Source: Thiohalobacter sp. (GTDB lineage: Bacteria > Pseudomonadota > Gammaproteobacteria > Thiohalobacterales > Thiohalobacteraceae). Taken from it: a stretch of DNA of 64,000 bases. The DNA lies in contig NZ_JALTON010000037.1 of NCBI RefSeq assembly GCF_027000115.1, positions 62,001 through 126,000 on the forward strand, in the 5' to 3' direction. Position numbers and translations under genes: made by a program. Shown here piece by piece: positions 11,240 to 21,255 of the stretch. The notes under the pieces were generated by a model. That model was not told the origin of the DNA, made no database searches, and saw only the letters and a program-made list of their open reading frames with translations. Position 1 is the stretch's first letter; every line of letters starts with the position of its first letter.

Positions 11240-12538
11240 ATGGTCAATCAGGTCTGCTTCACGACACTGGAATACGACGAACCCTGGTCGCTCGAGACCT
11301 ACCTCAAGGTGGGGGGCTACCAGGCCTGGCGGCGCATTCTGGAAGAGAAAATCTCTCCCGATGACGTCATCGAGGAGGTGAAGAAGTCGGGGCTGCGCGG
11401 CCGGGGGGGCGCGGGCTTTCCGACCGGCGTCAAGTGGAGCTTCATGCCACGCTCGGCGCCGGTGCAAAAGTACATTGTCTGCAACTCCGACGAGTCGGAG
11501 CCGGGCACCTGCAAGGACCGCGACATTCTGCGCTTCAACCCGCATGCGCTCATCGAGGGCATGGCGATTGCCGGATACGCCATCGGTGCCACCGTCGGCT
11601 ACAATTATCTGCGGGGCGAGTTCCACCACGAGCCCTTCGAGCGCTTCGAACATGCCCTGAAGGAGGCCTACGAGGCCGGTTATCTGGGCAGGGATATCCT
11701 GGGGTCCGGGGTCGACTTCGATCTGTATGCGCATCTCGGTGCCGGCGCCTACATCTGTGGCGAGGAAACCGCGCTGCTGAATTCGCTGGAAGGCAAGAAG
11801 GGTCAGCCACGCTTCAAGCCACCGTTCCCGGCCAATTTCGGCCTGTACGGCAAGCCCACCACCATCAACAACACCGAAAGCCTGGCCTCGGTGCCCGCCA
11901 TCATGCGTAACGGCGGCGAATGGTTCCTGAACCTGGGCAAGCCCAACAACGGCGGCGAAAAGATCTTCTCGGTTTCCGGTCACGTCAACCGCCCCGGAAA
12001 CTATGAGATTCCCCTGGGTACGCCCTTCCCGGAGCTGCTGGAGATGGCCGGTGGCGTGCGCGAGGGGCGCAAGCTCAAGGCCGTCATTCCCGGTGGTTCG
12101 TCGATGCCGGTGATGCCGGCCGATGTGATCATGGAATGCACCATGGACTACGACTCGCTGTCGCAGGCCGGCTCGGCGCTGGGCTCCGGCGGCATGATCG
12201 TCATGGATGATTCCACCTGCATGGTGCGTGCGCTGATGCGCATCTCCCGTTTCTATTACGCCGAATCCTGCGGCCAGTGCACTCCCTGCCGCGAAGGCAC
12301 CGGCTGGATGTACCGGGTCATCAAGCGCATCGCCGAAGGCAAGGGACGTCCGGAAGACCTGGAGCTGCTGGAGAGCGCGGCCGGCAACATCGAAGGTCGC
12401 ACCATCTGTGCCTTCGGTGACGCCGCCGCCTGGCCGGTACAGAGTTTCCTCAAGCACTTCCGCCACGAGTTCGAATATCTCATCGAGCACAAGCGTTCCA
12501 TGGTCGATGACCGGACCGGATCGGGAGAAGCCGCATGA
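11240..12538 (+). CDS. nuoF: NADH-quinone oxidoreductase subunit F
   Basis: NuoF (51-kDa subunit) binds NADH, FMN and the [4Fe-4S] cluster N3. Visible are the nucleotide-binding [13 protein letters not shown] and [30 protein letters not shown], and the N3 ligand motif [12 protein letters not shown] plus a distal cysteine in TICAFGD. It has 432 residues. It overlaps nuoG by 4 bp. Confidence 0.97.
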   Translation: MVNQVCFTTLEYDEPWSLETYLKVGGYQAWRRILEEKISPDDVIEEVKKSGLRGRGGAGFPTGVKWSFMPRSAPVQKYIVCNSDESEPGTCKDRDILRFNPHALIEGMAIAGYAIGATVGYNYLRGEFHHEPFERFEHALKEAYEAGYLGRDILGSGVDFDLYAHLGAGAYICGEETALLNSLEGKKGQPRFKPPFPANFGLYGKPTTINNTESLASVPAIMRNGGEWFLNLGKPNNGGEKIFSVSGHVNRPGNYEIPLGTPFPELLEMAGGVREGRKLKAVIPGGSSMPVMPADVIMECTMDYDSLSQAGSALGSGGMIVMDDSTCMVRALMRISRFYYAESCGQCTPCREGTGWMYRVIKRIAEGKGRPEDLELLESAAGNIEGRTICAFGDAAAWPVQSFLKHFRHEFEYLIEHKRSMVDDRTGSGEAA

Positions 12539-14946
12539 GTGCCAAGCCCGAGATTCCGGCCGAGGATCTGGTCACCATCGAGATCAACGGCAGGCCCTAT
12601 CAGGCGCGCAAGGGCCAGATGGTCATCGAGATCACCGATGCCAACGGCATCACCGTGCCGCGTTTCTGCTACCACCCCAAGCTGCCCGTTGCCGCCAACT
12701 GCCGCATGTGCCTGGTGGAGGTCGAGAAGGCGCCCAAGCCGCTGCCGGCCTGCGCGACGCCGGTGGCCGACGGCATGAAGGTGTGGACCGACTCCGACTA
12801 TGCGCGGGATGCCCAGAAGTCGGTGATGGAATTCCTGCTCATCAATCACCCGCTGGACTGTCCCATCTGCGACCAGGGCGGAGAGTGCGAGCTGCAGGAC
12901 GTGGCCCTGTGCTACGGCCGCGATGTCTCCCGCTTCAGCGAGGACAAGCGGGTGGTGGCCGACAAGAACATCGGTCCGCTGATCGCCACCGACATGACGC
13001 GCTGCATTCATTGCACGCGCTGCATTCGCTTCCTGGAGAACATTGCCGGCTACAAGGAGCTGGGCGGCCTTGGCCGCGGCGAGCACACCGAGATCGGCAC
13101 CTATGTCGAGCATGCCATCGGTTCGGAGCTCTCGGGCAACGTGATCGACGTCTGCCCGGTCGGCGCCCTGACCTCCAAGCCCTTCCGCTTCCGCGCCCGC
13201 GCCTGGGAGCTGGTGCAGAATGCCGTGGTCTCGCCGCACGACTGCGTCGGTTCCAACCTCTATCTGCATTCCCGTCGGGGCGAGGTGATGCGCGCCGTGC
13301 CGCAGGAGAACGAGGCCATCAACGAGGTCTGGCTGTCCGATCGCGACCGCTACAGTTACGAGGGCATCAATTCCGGCGACCGGCTCGAAAGGCCCATGCT
13401 GCGCGACGACTCGGGCTGGCGGGAAGTCGAGTGGGAGGATGCGCTGGCGGCGGCTGCAGAGCGTCTGCGCAAGCTCGTCGATGTGTCCGCGGACGAACTC
13501 GGCATCCTGGTGTCGCCCTCCGCGACCCTGGAAGAGATGAGTCTGCTGGCGCGCATCGCCGAGGGACTCGGCTGCCCGAACATCGACCATCGGCTGCGCC
13601 AGTCCGACTTCCGGGACGACGACCGCGCGCCCCTGTTCCCGTCCCTGGGCGGGACCGCCATCGCCGATCTGGAGACCCGGGATGCGGTGCTGCTGGTGGG
13701 CAGCAACGTGCGCAAGGACCAGCCCATCATCGGCCATCGCCTGCGCAAGGCGGCGCTGGAGGGCGCGGCCATCATGGCCATCAACCCGGTCGACTATGGC
13801 TTCACCTTCGATCTGGCGGCGGCGATCCATGTGCCGCCCTCGCGCATGGTACCGGCGCTGGCCGCCGTGGCGCGTGCCGTCGCGGAACTCAAGGGCGTCG
13901 AACTGCCGCAAGGGCTGGCCACGCTCGCGGGTCCGGATGCCGTGGGCGCGGAGGCCCGCGCCATTGCCGAGCGGCTGACCGGTGCCGAACGGCCCCAGCT
14001 GCTGTTCGGCATTGGTGCGCAGATGCATCCGCGGGCCGCGGACCTGCACGCGCTGGGTGCCTTCATCGCCCGCACTACGTGCGCCGCGCTGGGCCAGCTC
14101 ACGGATGGCGCCAATGCCGCCGGTGCCTGGATTGCGGGCGCGGTGCCGCACCGCGCCGCAGGTGGTGCGCCGGCCGGCCGCAAGGGGCTCAATGCGGCGG
14201 CCATGCTCGATTCGCCACGACGTGCCTACCTGTTGTTCGGCTGCGAGCCCGACGGCGACTTCGCCGATGCCCGTGCGGTGCGCAAGGCGCTGGATACCGC
14301 CGAACTGGTGGTGGCCTGCACCGCCTGGGATTCCGAGGTACTGCGGGAGACCGCAGACATCCTGTTGCCGATCACGCCGCTGGCCGAGACGTCGGGCACC
14401 CTGGTCAATGTCGAGGGCCGCTGGCAGAGCTTTGCCGGCAGCGTGCCGCCGTGTGGCGACGCGCGCCCCGGCTGGCGGATGCTGCGGGTGCTGGGCAACC
14501 TGCTCGGGCTGCAGGGTTTCGATTATGTGTCTTCCGAGGACGTGCGCGACGAGCTGCGCGGCGAGGTGGCCGATCTCTCGCTGCAGCCGGGCGGCTTCGT
14601 CGCCGATTCGGTGCCGGCATCTGCAACAGAAGCCGATGGGGAAGGGCTGGAGCGCATCGGCGATCCCGCACCCTACGCGATCGATGCCCAGGTGCGGCGC
14701 GCAACGGCGCTGCAACAGCATGTCGACGGTGGACCCGCGCGGGTGCGGATCAATACCGCGGAGGCGGCACGGCTCGGACTGGCCGAGGCCGGGCGCGTGC
14801 GGGTGCGCCAGGGCGAGGCCGAGGCCCTGCTGGAGCTGGTCATCGATGACCGCGTGCCCGACGGCTCGGCCTGGATTCCCTCGGGTGCCGCGGGGTCCGG
14901 CGATCTGGGCGCCGCCTACGGGAGGGTGGAACTGAAATGGGTGTGA
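12535..14946 (+). CDS. nuoG: NADH-quinone oxidoreductase subunit G
   Basis: NuoG (75-kDa subunit) carries clusters N1b, N4 and N5. The N-terminal ferredoxin domain shows [19 protein letters not shown] and a later ACATP. Next come the N5 His/Cys segment [12 protein letters not shown], and the N4 four-cysteine motif [11 protein letters not shown] with a distal CPVGAL. The C-terminal molybdopterin-oxidoreductase-like half (residues about 215-800) is inactive by family precedent. Length is 803 residues. Confidence 0.96.
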   Translation: MSAKPEIPAEDLVTIEINGRPYQARKGQMVIEITDANGITVPRFCYHPKLPVAANCRMCLVEVEKAPKPLPACATPVADGMKVWTDSDYARDAQKSVMEFLLINHPLDCPICDQGGECELQDVALCYGRDVSRFSEDKRVVADKNIGPLIATDMTRCIHCTRCIRFLENIAGYKELGGLGRGEHTEIGTYVEHAIGSELSGNVIDVCPVGALTSKPFRFRARAWELVQNAVVSPHDCVGSNLYLHSRRGEVMRAVPQENEAINEVWLSDRDRYSYEGINSGDRLERPMLRDDSGWREVEWEDALAAAAERLRKLVDVSADELGILVSPSATLEEMSLLARIAEGLGCPNIDHRLRQSDFRDDDRAPLFPSLGGTAIADLETRDAVLLVGSNVRKDQPIIGHRLRKAALEGAAIMAINPVDYGFTFDLAAAIHVPPSRMVPALAAVARAVAELKGVELPQGLATLAGPDAVGAEARAIAERLTGAERPQLLFGIGAQMHPRAADLHALGAFIARTTCAALGQLTDGANAAGAWIAGAVPHRAAGGAPAGRKGLNAAAMLDSPRRAYLLFGCEPDGDFADARAVRKALDTAELVVACTAWDSEVLRETADILLPITPLAETSGTLVNVEGRWQSFAGSVPPCGDARPGWRMLRVLGNLLGLQGFDYVSSEDVRDELRGEVADLSLQPGGFVADSVPASATEADGEGLERIGDPAPYAIDAQVRRATALQQHVDGGPARVRINTAEAARLGLAEAGRVRVRQGEAEALLELVIDDRVPDGSAWIPSGAAGSGDLGAAYGRVELKWV

Positions 14947-14995
14947 GAACCGTTCGCGTGTCGCGCGTCGAGGGCCGACCTGTCGGGGAGGTGGC

Positions 14996-16003
14996 GTGGA
15001 AACCCTGATCGATGTCCTCTGGATCCTGGTCAAGATCGTGGCCATCGTGGCGCCGCTGATGCTGGCGGTCGCCTACCTGACCTTCGCCGAGCGCAAGATC
15101 ATCGGCTATATCCAGGTGCGCATCGGGCCTAACCGGGTGGGGCCGCGCGGCTGGCTGCAGCCCATCGCGGACGCGGTCAAGCTGCTGACCAAGGAGATCG
15201 TGGTCCCGCGCAACTCCAATCCCTACCTGTTCGTCATTGCGCCGATGCTGGCCATTGGGCCGGCACTCGCAGCCTGGGCGGTGATTCCCTTCGACAACGG
15301 CATGATCCTGGCCGACATCGACGCCAGCCTGCTCTACATCCTGGCACTCACCTCGCTGGGCGTCTACGGCGTCATCATCGCCGGCTGGGCCTCGAACTCG
15401 AAATACGCCTTCCTGGGCGCGATGCGTTCCGCCGCGCAGATCGTGGCCTACGAGATCGCCATGGGCTTCGCGCTGGTGGGCGTGCTGATGGCCGGGGGTA
15501 GTCTCAATCTCAATGACATCGTCCTGGCCCAGCAGGGCAGCGTCTTGCACTGGTTCTGGCTGCCGCTGCTGCCGCTGTTCCTGGTCTATTTCATTTCCGG
15601 CGTCGCCGAGACCAACCGCGCCCCCTTCGATGTCGCCGAGGGCGAGTCGGAGATCGTCGCCGGTTTCCATGTCGAGTACTCGGGCATGACCTTCGCGGTC
15701 TTCTTCCTGGCCGAGTACGCCAACATGATCCTGATTGCGGCCCTGACTGCACTCATGTTCGCCGGTGGCTGGCTGTCGCCCTTCGAGCCGCTGCCGGTTA
15801 TCGGCGAGCCCAGCATCATCTGGTTCCTGGCCAAGACTGCCTTCTTCCTGTTCTTCTTTCTGTGGTTCCGGGCGACCTTTCCCCGTTACCGCTACGACCA
15901 GATCATGCGCCTGGGCTGGAAGGTGTTCATACCCATCACCATCATCTGGCTGCTGGTGGAAGGTGTGGCCATCATGGCCAAGGTAGGGCCCTGGTTCGAC
16001 TGA
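14996..16003 (+). CDS. nuoH: NADH-quinone oxidoreductase subunit H
   Basis: NuoH is the eight-helix membrane subunit that contributes the quinone channel and links the peripheral and proton-pumping arms. Characteristic loops are [20 protein letters not shown] near residue 30 and [20 protein letters not shown] near residue 205. The 335 residues start at a GTG (14996), following GGGGAGG at good distance. nuoI lies about 30 bp downstream. Confidence 0.96.
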   Translation: METLIDVLWILVKIVAIVAPLMLAVAYLTFAERKIIGYIQVRIGPNRVGPRGWLQPIADAVKLLTKEIVVPRNSNPYLFVIAPMLAIGPALAAWAVIPFDNGMILADIDASLLYILALTSLGVYGVIIAGWASNSKYAFLGAMRSAAQIVAYEIAMGFALVGVLMAGGSLNLNDIVLAQQGSVLHWFWLPLLPLFLVYFISGVAETNRAPFDVAEGESEIVAGFHVEYSGMTFAVFFLAEYANMILIAALTALMFAGGWLSPFEPLPVIGEPSIIWFLAKTAFFLFFFLWFRATFPRYRYDQIMRLGWKVFIPITIIWLLVEGVAIMAKVGPWFD

Positions 16004-16034
16004 GGATGCGCAGAGCACTCCGGGAGCGAATGAA

Positions 16035-16523
16035 ATGAAAGCCCTGAAGCACTATTTCAAGAGTCTGCTGCTCTGGGAACTGATCCAGGGCCTGCGGCTG
16101 ACCGGGCGTTACCTGTTCGCCCGCAAGATCACGGTGCAGTACCCGGAGGAAAAGACACCGCAGTCTCCGCGTTTCCGCGGTCTGCACGCGCTGCGCCGCT
16201 ATCCCAACGGCGAGGAGCGGTGCATCGCCTGCAAGCTGTGCGAGGCGGTCTGTCCGGCGCTGGCCATCACCATCGAGGCGGCGCCGCGCGAGGACGGTAC
16301 CCGCCGTACCACGCGCTATGACATCGACCTGTTCAAGTGCATCTTCTGCGGCTTTTGCGAGGAGTCCTGCCCGGTGGACTCGATCGTCGAGACCCGGGTG
16401 TACGAATACCACTTCGAGGAAAGGGGACAGCAGATCATGACCAAGGAAAAGCTGCTGGCCATCGGTGACAAGTACGAAGACCAGATCGCCGCCGATCGCG
16501 CGGCGGACGCACCCTATCGCTGA
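16035..16523 (+). CDS. nuoI: NADH-quinone oxidoreductase subunit I
   Basis: NuoI (TYKY subunit) is a double [4Fe-4S] ferredoxin carrying N6a and N6b. The two cluster motifs are [13 protein letters not shown] and [18 protein letters not shown], each with the C-x2-C-x2-C-x3-CP arrangement. The N-terminal amphipathic helix (residues 1-30) docks on NuoH. Length is 162 residues. Confidence 0.97.
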   Translation: MKALKHYFKSLLLWELIQGLRLTGRYLFARKITVQYPEEKTPQSPRFRGLHALRRYPNGEERCIACKLCEAVCPALAITIEAAPREDGTRRTTRYDIDLFKCIFCGFCEESCPVDSIVETRVYEYHFEERGQQIMTKEKLLAIGDKYEDQIAADRAADAPYR

Positions 16524-16537
16524 AGGTGGCGGAGTAC

Positions 16538-17161
16538 ATGAGTTTCGAGAAGCTGATCTTCTATTTCTTTGCGGCCATTACGGTGTACGCGGCCTTCCGC
16601 GTGATCACCGTGCGCAATCCGGTGCATGCCGTGCTGCACCTGGTACTGGCCTTCTTCAGCAGCGCTGCGCTGTGGCTGTTGCTGGAAGCGGAGTTTCTGG
16701 CCATCACCCTGGTACTGGTATACGTGGGTGCGGTGATGGTGCTGTTCCTGTTCGTGGTCATGATGCTGGACATCAACGTGGCACCGCTGCGGGAGGGTTT
16801 TGCCCGCTACCTGCCGGTGGCCCTGCCGATTGCCATCCTGATGCTGGTCGAGCTGGTGGTCGTGGTCGGTGCCAGGTATTTCGATGAAATGCCCGCACCG
16901 GTACCGAAGCCCGCGGACTACAGCAACACCCGCGAGCTGGGCAGCGTGCTCTATACCGATTATGTATATCCGTTCGAGATCGCCTCGGTCATACTGCTGG
17001 TGGCCATCGTCGCGGCCATTGCGCTGACGCTGCGACGCCGGCCGGAGACCCGGTACCAGAATCCGGCCCAGCAGGTCCGGGTACGCAGGGAAGACCGGGT
17101 GCGGCTGGTCAGGATGGCGCCACAGAAGCCGGGTGAACAGGGGGAGCAGGGGGGCTCGTGA
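16538..17161 (+). CDS. nuoJ: NADH-quinone oxidoreductase subunit J
   Basis: NuoJ is a five-helix subunit of the proton-translocation path. The 207 residues show [30 protein letters not shown] and the conserved [19 protein letters not shown] helix, with a hydrophilic C-terminal tail. I prefer ATG 16538, with AAGG at 16523-16526, over GTG 16526. Its stop overlaps the nuoK start (GTGA). Confidence 0.94.
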   Translation: MSFEKLIFYFFAAITVYAAFRVITVRNPVHAVLHLVLAFFSSAALWLLLEAEFLAITLVLVYVGAVMVLFLFVVMMLDINVAPLREGFARYLPVALPIAILMLVELVVVVGARYFDEMPAPVPKPADYSNTRELGSVLYTDYVYPFEIASVILLVAIVAAIALTLRRRPETRYQNPAQQVRVRREDRVRLVRMAPQKPGEQGEQGGS

Positions 17162-17463
17162 TCACACTTTCGGATTACCTCATCCTGGGGGCCATACTGT
17201 TCGGGTTCAGCATTGCGGGCATCTTCCTCAACCGGAAGAACCTGATCATTCTGCTGATGGCCATCGAACTCATGCTGCTGGCCGTGAACATGAACTTCAT
17301 CGCCTTCTCCCACTTCCTGGGCGACACGGCCGGACAGGTGTTCGTGTTTTTCATCCTCACGGTGGCGGCGGCCGAGGCGGCCATCGGGCTGGCGATCCTG
17401 GTGGTGCTGTTCCGCAACCGCAGGACCATCAATGTCGGCAACCTGGACAGCATGAAGGGGTAG
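17158..17463 (+). CDS. nuoK: NADH-quinone oxidoreductase subunit K
   Basis: NuoK is a 101-residue, three-helix MrpC-like subunit. It begins with GTG ([11 protein letters not shown]), and the conserved [16 protein letters not shown] helix carries the proton-path glutamate, followed by [18 protein letters not shown] with the second. Translation is coupled to nuoJ, and nuoL follows 5 bp later. Confidence 0.97.
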   Translation: MITLSDYLILGAILFGFSIAGIFLNRKNLIILLMAIELMLLAVNMNFIAFSHFLGDTAGQVFVFFILTVAAAEAAIGLAILVVLFRNRRTINVGNLDSMKG

Positions 17464-17467
17464 CGCC

Positions 17468-19456
17468 ATGGAACAGCTCTATCTCGCCATTCCCCTAGCG
17501 CCCCTGATCGGCTCGATCATTGCCGGCCTGTTCGGCGGCACCATCGGTCGCCGCGGTGCGCATACGGTCACCATCACCGGCGTGGCCATTGCCTTCGCCC
17601 TGTCCCTGTATGCCTTCAAGCATCATGTGCTGGATGGCGCGCCGGCCTACAACGAGACCGTCTATACCTGGATGGTCGCCGATGGCATCCGTTTCGAGGT
17701 CGGCTTCCTGATCGACCGGCTCACGGTGCTGATGATGGGGGTGGTGACCTTCGTCTCGCTGATGGTGCACATCTACACCATCGGCTACATGGCCGACGAC
17801 GAGCACAACTGGCCGAAGGACAGCCTGGCCGGACGCAACAGCTATCAGCGATTCTTCAGCTACATCGCCCTGTTCACCTTCTCCATGCTGATGCTGGTGA
17901 TGTCGAACAACTTCCTCCAGCTGTTCTTCGGCTGGGAGGCCGTGGGCCTGGTGTCCTACCTGCTGATCGGTTTCTGGTCGACCCGGCCGACCGCCATCTT
18001 CGCCAACCTCAAGGCCTTTCTGGTCAACCGGGTAGGCGACTTCGGTTTCCTGCTGGGTATCGGCGCGGTGCTGATGTACTTCGGCAGCCTCGACTACTGG
18101 GACGTGTTCGCGGCCGCGCCCGGGGCGACCGGGCTGACCATGGAGATCTTCGACGGCCATGCCTGGTCGGTGCTCACGGTGATCTGCATCCTGCTGTTCG
18201 TCGGTGCCATGGGCAAGTCCGCCCAGGTGCCCCTGCACGTGTGGCTGCCCGATTCCATGGAAGGCCCGACGCCCATATCGGCCCTGATCCATGCCGCCAC
18301 CATGGTCACCGCCGGCATCTTCATGGTGGCGCGCATGTCCCCGCTCTACGAGCTGTCGGAGGTGGCGCTGAGCCTGGTCATGGTCATCGGTGCCATCACC
18401 GCGCTGTTCATGGGCTTCCTGGGCCTGGTGCAGCACGACATCAAGCGTGTCATCGCCTACTCGACGCTGTCCCAGCTCGGCTACATGACAGTGGCGCTCG
18501 GTGCCTCCGCCTACGCCGCCGGCATTTTCCATCTCATGACCCATGCCTTCTTCAAGGCGCTGCTGTTCCTGGGTGCCGGCTCGGTCATCATTGCCATGCA
18601 CCACGATCAGGACATGCGTCACATGGGCGGGCTGCGGCGCTACATGCCGGTCACCTGGATCACCTCGCTGATCGGCTCCCTGGCCCTGATCGGCACCCCC
18701 TTCTTTGCAGGCTACTATTCCAAGGACAGCATCATCATGGCGGTGCAGCAGTCACAGCTCGCCGGATCCGGGTTCGCCTACGCCGCGGTGCTGGCCGGGG
18801 TGTTCGTGACTGCCCTGTACAGCTTCCGCATGTATTTCCTCGTCTTCCACGGCGAGCCGCGCATGGACGCCCATACCCGCGAGCATCTGCGCGAGAGTCC
18901 GTGGGTGGTCACCCTGCCGCTGGTGCTGCTGGCCATTCCGTCGATCGCGGCCGGCTATGTCATGGGGCCGGTATTGTTCGGGGACTATTTCGCCGGTGCC
19001 ATCCGGGTGCTGCCCGAGCACGATACCCTGGCTGCGCTGGGCGAGATCTACCATGGGCCGGTAGCCTTTGCGCTGCATGCCGTGTCCAGCCCGGTCTTCT
19101 ACCTGGCCCTGTCGGGTGTGGTGGTGGCCTGGTATGTCTACATGAAGAACCCGGCGCTGGCCGACAGGGCTGCGAGGGCGGCCGGCCCGATCTATCGCAT
19201 GCTGGTCAACAAGTATTACGTCGACGAGCTCTACCAGCGGCTGTTCGCGGGCGGTGCGCGTGGGCTCGGTCATGCATTGTGGAACCTCGGCGACCGTCTC
19301 TTCATAGACGGATTCATCGTCAATGGCAGCGCGCGCATGGTGGGCTGGGCCGCAGGCATCATCCGCCGGGTGCAGACCGGTTATCTGTATCACTACGCAT
19401 TTACCATGATCCTCGGCCTGCTGGCCCTGCTCAGCTGGGCGGTCTTTCTGCGTTGA
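17468..19456 (+). CDS. nuoL: NADH-quinone oxidoreductase subunit L
   Basis: NuoL is the distal antiporter-like proton pump with the long lateral helix. The 662 residues contain the channel signatures NNFLQLFFGWEAVGLVSYLL, KSAQVPLHVWLPDSMEGPTP (key lysine), STLSQLGYMTVALG and HAFFKALLFLGAGSVI, plus a C-terminal extension. The DabB protein near 50 kb is a shorter relative without the lateral-helix extension. Confidence 0.97.
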   Translation: MEQLYLAIPLAPLIGSIIAGLFGGTIGRRGAHTVTITGVAIAFALSLYAFKHHVLDGAPAYNETVYTWMVADGIRFEVGFLIDRLTVLMMGVVTFVSLMVHIYTIGYMADDEHNWPKDSLAGRNSYQRFFSYIALFTFSMLMLVMSNNFLQLFFGWEAVGLVSYLLIGFWSTRPTAIFANLKAFLVNRVGDFGFLLGIGAVLMYFGSLDYWDVFAAAPGATGLTMEIFDGHAWSVLTVICILLFVGAMGKSAQVPLHVWLPDSMEGPTPISALIHAATMVTAGIFMVARMSPLYELSEVALSLVMVIGAITALFMGFLGLVQHDIKRVIAYSTLSQLGYMTVALGASAYAAGIFHLMTHAFFKALLFLGAGSVIIAMHHDQDMRHMGGLRRYMPVTWITSLIGSLALIGTPFFAGYYSKDSIIMAVQQSQLAGSGFAYAAVLAGVFVTALYSFRMYFLVFHGEPRMDAHTREHLRESPWVVTLPLVLLAIPSIAAGYVMGPVLFGDYFAGAIRVLPEHDTLAALGEIYHGPVAFALHAVSSPVFYLALSGVVVAWYVYMKNPALADRAARAAGPIYRMLVNKYYVDELYQRLFAGGARGLGHALWNLGDRLFIDGFIVNGSARMVGWAAGIIRRVQTGYLYHYAFTMILGLLALLSWAVFLR

Positions 19457-19486
19457 CGGCACTGAACTGGAGACAGGTTTTTTCGC

Positions 19487-21001
19487 ATGCAGCTTGAACT
19501 GCCCCTTCTGACACTGCTCATCTGGCTGCCGATTGTCGGTGGCATCGTGACCCTGGCCGTCGGCGACCGCGAGCCCTGGGGCGCGCGCAGTATGGCGCTG
19601 CTGTTCTCGGTGCTGACCTTCCTGCTCAGCATCCCGCTGTACACCTGGTTCGACCCGAGCACGGCGGACATGCAGTTCCAGGAGTTCAGCCCCTGGATCA
19701 GCGCCTTCAACGCCAACTACCACCTCGGCGTGGACGGTATCTCCATGCCGCTCATCCTGCTGACCACCTTTACCACCGTGCTGGTGGTGATCGCCGGCTG
19801 GGAGGTCATCAGGACGCGTACCGCCCAGTACATGGCCGCCTTCCTGATCATGGAAGGCCTGATGATTGGCGTCTTCTCGGCTCTGGATGCGGTGCTCTTC
19901 TATGTATTCTGGGAAGGGATGCTGATCCCGATGTTCCTGATCATCGGCATCTGGGGCGGGCCGCGCCGGGTCTATGCCACCATCAAGTTCTTCCTCTACA
20001 CCTTCTTCGGTTCGGTGTTCATGCTGGTGGCGCTGATCTACATGTACTACCAGTCGGGCAGCTTCGGCATCCTGGACTTCCATGCCCTGAAGCTGGGCAT
20101 GACCGAGCAGATTCTGATCTTCCTCGCCTTCCTGCTGGCCTTCGCCGTCAAGGTGCCCATGTGGCCGGTGCATACCTGGCTGCCGGACGCGCACGTGGAA
20201 GCGCCCACGGGTGGCTCGGTCATCCTGGCGGCCATCATGCTCAAGATCGGTGGCTACGGCTTTCTGCGCTTCAGCCTGCCGATCACGCCGGATGCCAGCA
20301 TGAGCCTGGACTGGCTGGTCATCGCGTTGTCACTGATCGCCGTGGTCTACATCGGCTTCGTTGCCATCGTGCAGCAGGACATGAAGAAGCTGATCGCCTA
20401 TTCCTCGATCGCGCACATGGGTTTCGTGACCCTGGGGTTCTTCATCGTGTTCACTATCGTGGAGCAGACCGGGAGCACCCAGGGCGCGGTGCTGGGGCTG
20501 GAGGGCGGCATGGTGCAGATGATCTCGCACGGCTTCATCTCGGGTGCCCTGTTCCTCTGCGTGGGCGTGCTCTATGACCGCATGCATACCCGAATGATCA
20601 AGGACTATGGCGGCGTGGTGAACACCATGCCGATCTTCGGCGCCTTCATGGTGCTCTTCGCCATGGCCAACTCCGGCCTGCCCGGCACCTCCGGCTTCGT
20701 CGGCGAGTTCATGGTCATACTGGCCAGCTTCAAGGCCAACTTCTGGTTTGCCGCGCTGGCCGGCACCACGCTCATCCTCGGCGCGGCCTACAGCCTGTGG
20801 CTGGTCAAGCGGGTGGTGTTCGGTGCGGTCGCGAACGAACAGGTGGCGGCGCTCACCGACATCAACCGCCGTGAATTCCTCATTCTGGCCACACTGGCGG
20901 CCGCGGTTCTCTTCTTTGGACTCTGGCCGGCGCCGCTGATCGACGTAATGCGTGCATCGCTGGAGAACCTGCTGGCCCACGTGCTGGTATCGAAACTCTA
21001 G
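19487..21001 (+). CDS. nuoM: NADH-quinone oxidoreductase subunit M
   Basis: NuoM is the middle antiporter-like proton pump of the membrane arm. The 504 residues show YVFWEGMLIPMFLIIGIWGG, KVPMWPVHTWLPDAHVEAPT (pump lysine region), YSSIAHMGFVTLGFF and NSGLPGTSGFVGEFM. The stop codon TAG is formed by the first bases of the inverted-repeat element that follows, so the element may define the present C-terminus (HVLVSKL). Confidence 0.96.
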   Translation: MQLELPLLTLLIWLPIVGGIVTLAVGDREPWGARSMALLFSVLTFLLSIPLYTWFDPSTADMQFQEFSPWISAFNANYHLGVDGISMPLILLTTFTTVLVVIAGWEVIRTRTAQYMAAFLIMEGLMIGVFSALDAVLFYVFWEGMLIPMFLIIGIWGGPRRVYATIKFFLYTFFGSVFMLVALIYMYYQSGSFGILDFHALKLGMTEQILIFLAFLLAFAVKVPMWPVHTWLPDAHVEAPTGGSVILAAIMLKIGGYGFLRFSLPITPDASMSLDWLVIALSLIAVVYIGFVAIVQQDMKKLIAYSSIAHMGFVTLGFFIVFTIVEQTGSTQGAVLGLEGGMVQMISHGFISGALFLCVGVLYDRMHTRMIKDYGGVVNTMPIFGAFMVLFAMANSGLPGTSGFVGEFMVILASFKANFWFAALAGTTLILGAAYSLWLVKRVVFGAVANEQVAALTDINRREFLILATLAAAVLFFGLWPAPLIDVMRASLENLLAHVLVSKL

Positions 21002-21247
21002 CCCGAAAATTGCACGAAGCCGCTGAAAGGTTGAGGTAAACCGATGGTTATAAGGAATATTTCTCGTAAATTTGCGGGTAGCGGTTTGTTTCCGCACCGC
21101 TCTGCCGGCGTCTGCACGCCTGGCGCGCCCGATCGCACCGCTCTTCGCTCGAACCGTAGCGATGGCTACGCTTCTCGCTCCAGAGCGGCACGCTCGAACA
21201 CGCCAGACGCACATCCATCCGACAGCTTCGTGCAACTTTCGGGCTAG
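20998..21247. mobile_element. MITE-like element with 25-bp terminal inverted repeats between nuoM and nuoN
   Basis: The left end (CTAGCCCGAAAATTGCACGA...) and the reverse complement of the right end (21223-21247) agree at 23 of 25 positions. The element is 250 bp long and flanked by CTAG on both sides. It has nested internal dyads such as CGTAGC-GATG-GCTACG inside an outer CCGCTCT/AGAGCGG pair. It lacks any transposase and its one 67-codon frame resembles no known protein, so it reads as a non-autonomous element. It supplies the nuoM stop codon and separates nuoN from its operon neighbours. Confidence 0.75.
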
Positions 21248-21255
21248 GTGCGCCG

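Noticed and set aside
12256-15045. Minus-strand open frame of 929 codons opposite nuoG
   Set aside because: Antisense shadow; nuoG with all cluster ligands is on the plus strand.
21044-21247. 67-codon frame inside the inverted-repeat element
   Set aside because: No ribosome binding site and a biased Arg/Ser composition; it is explained by the palindromic element.
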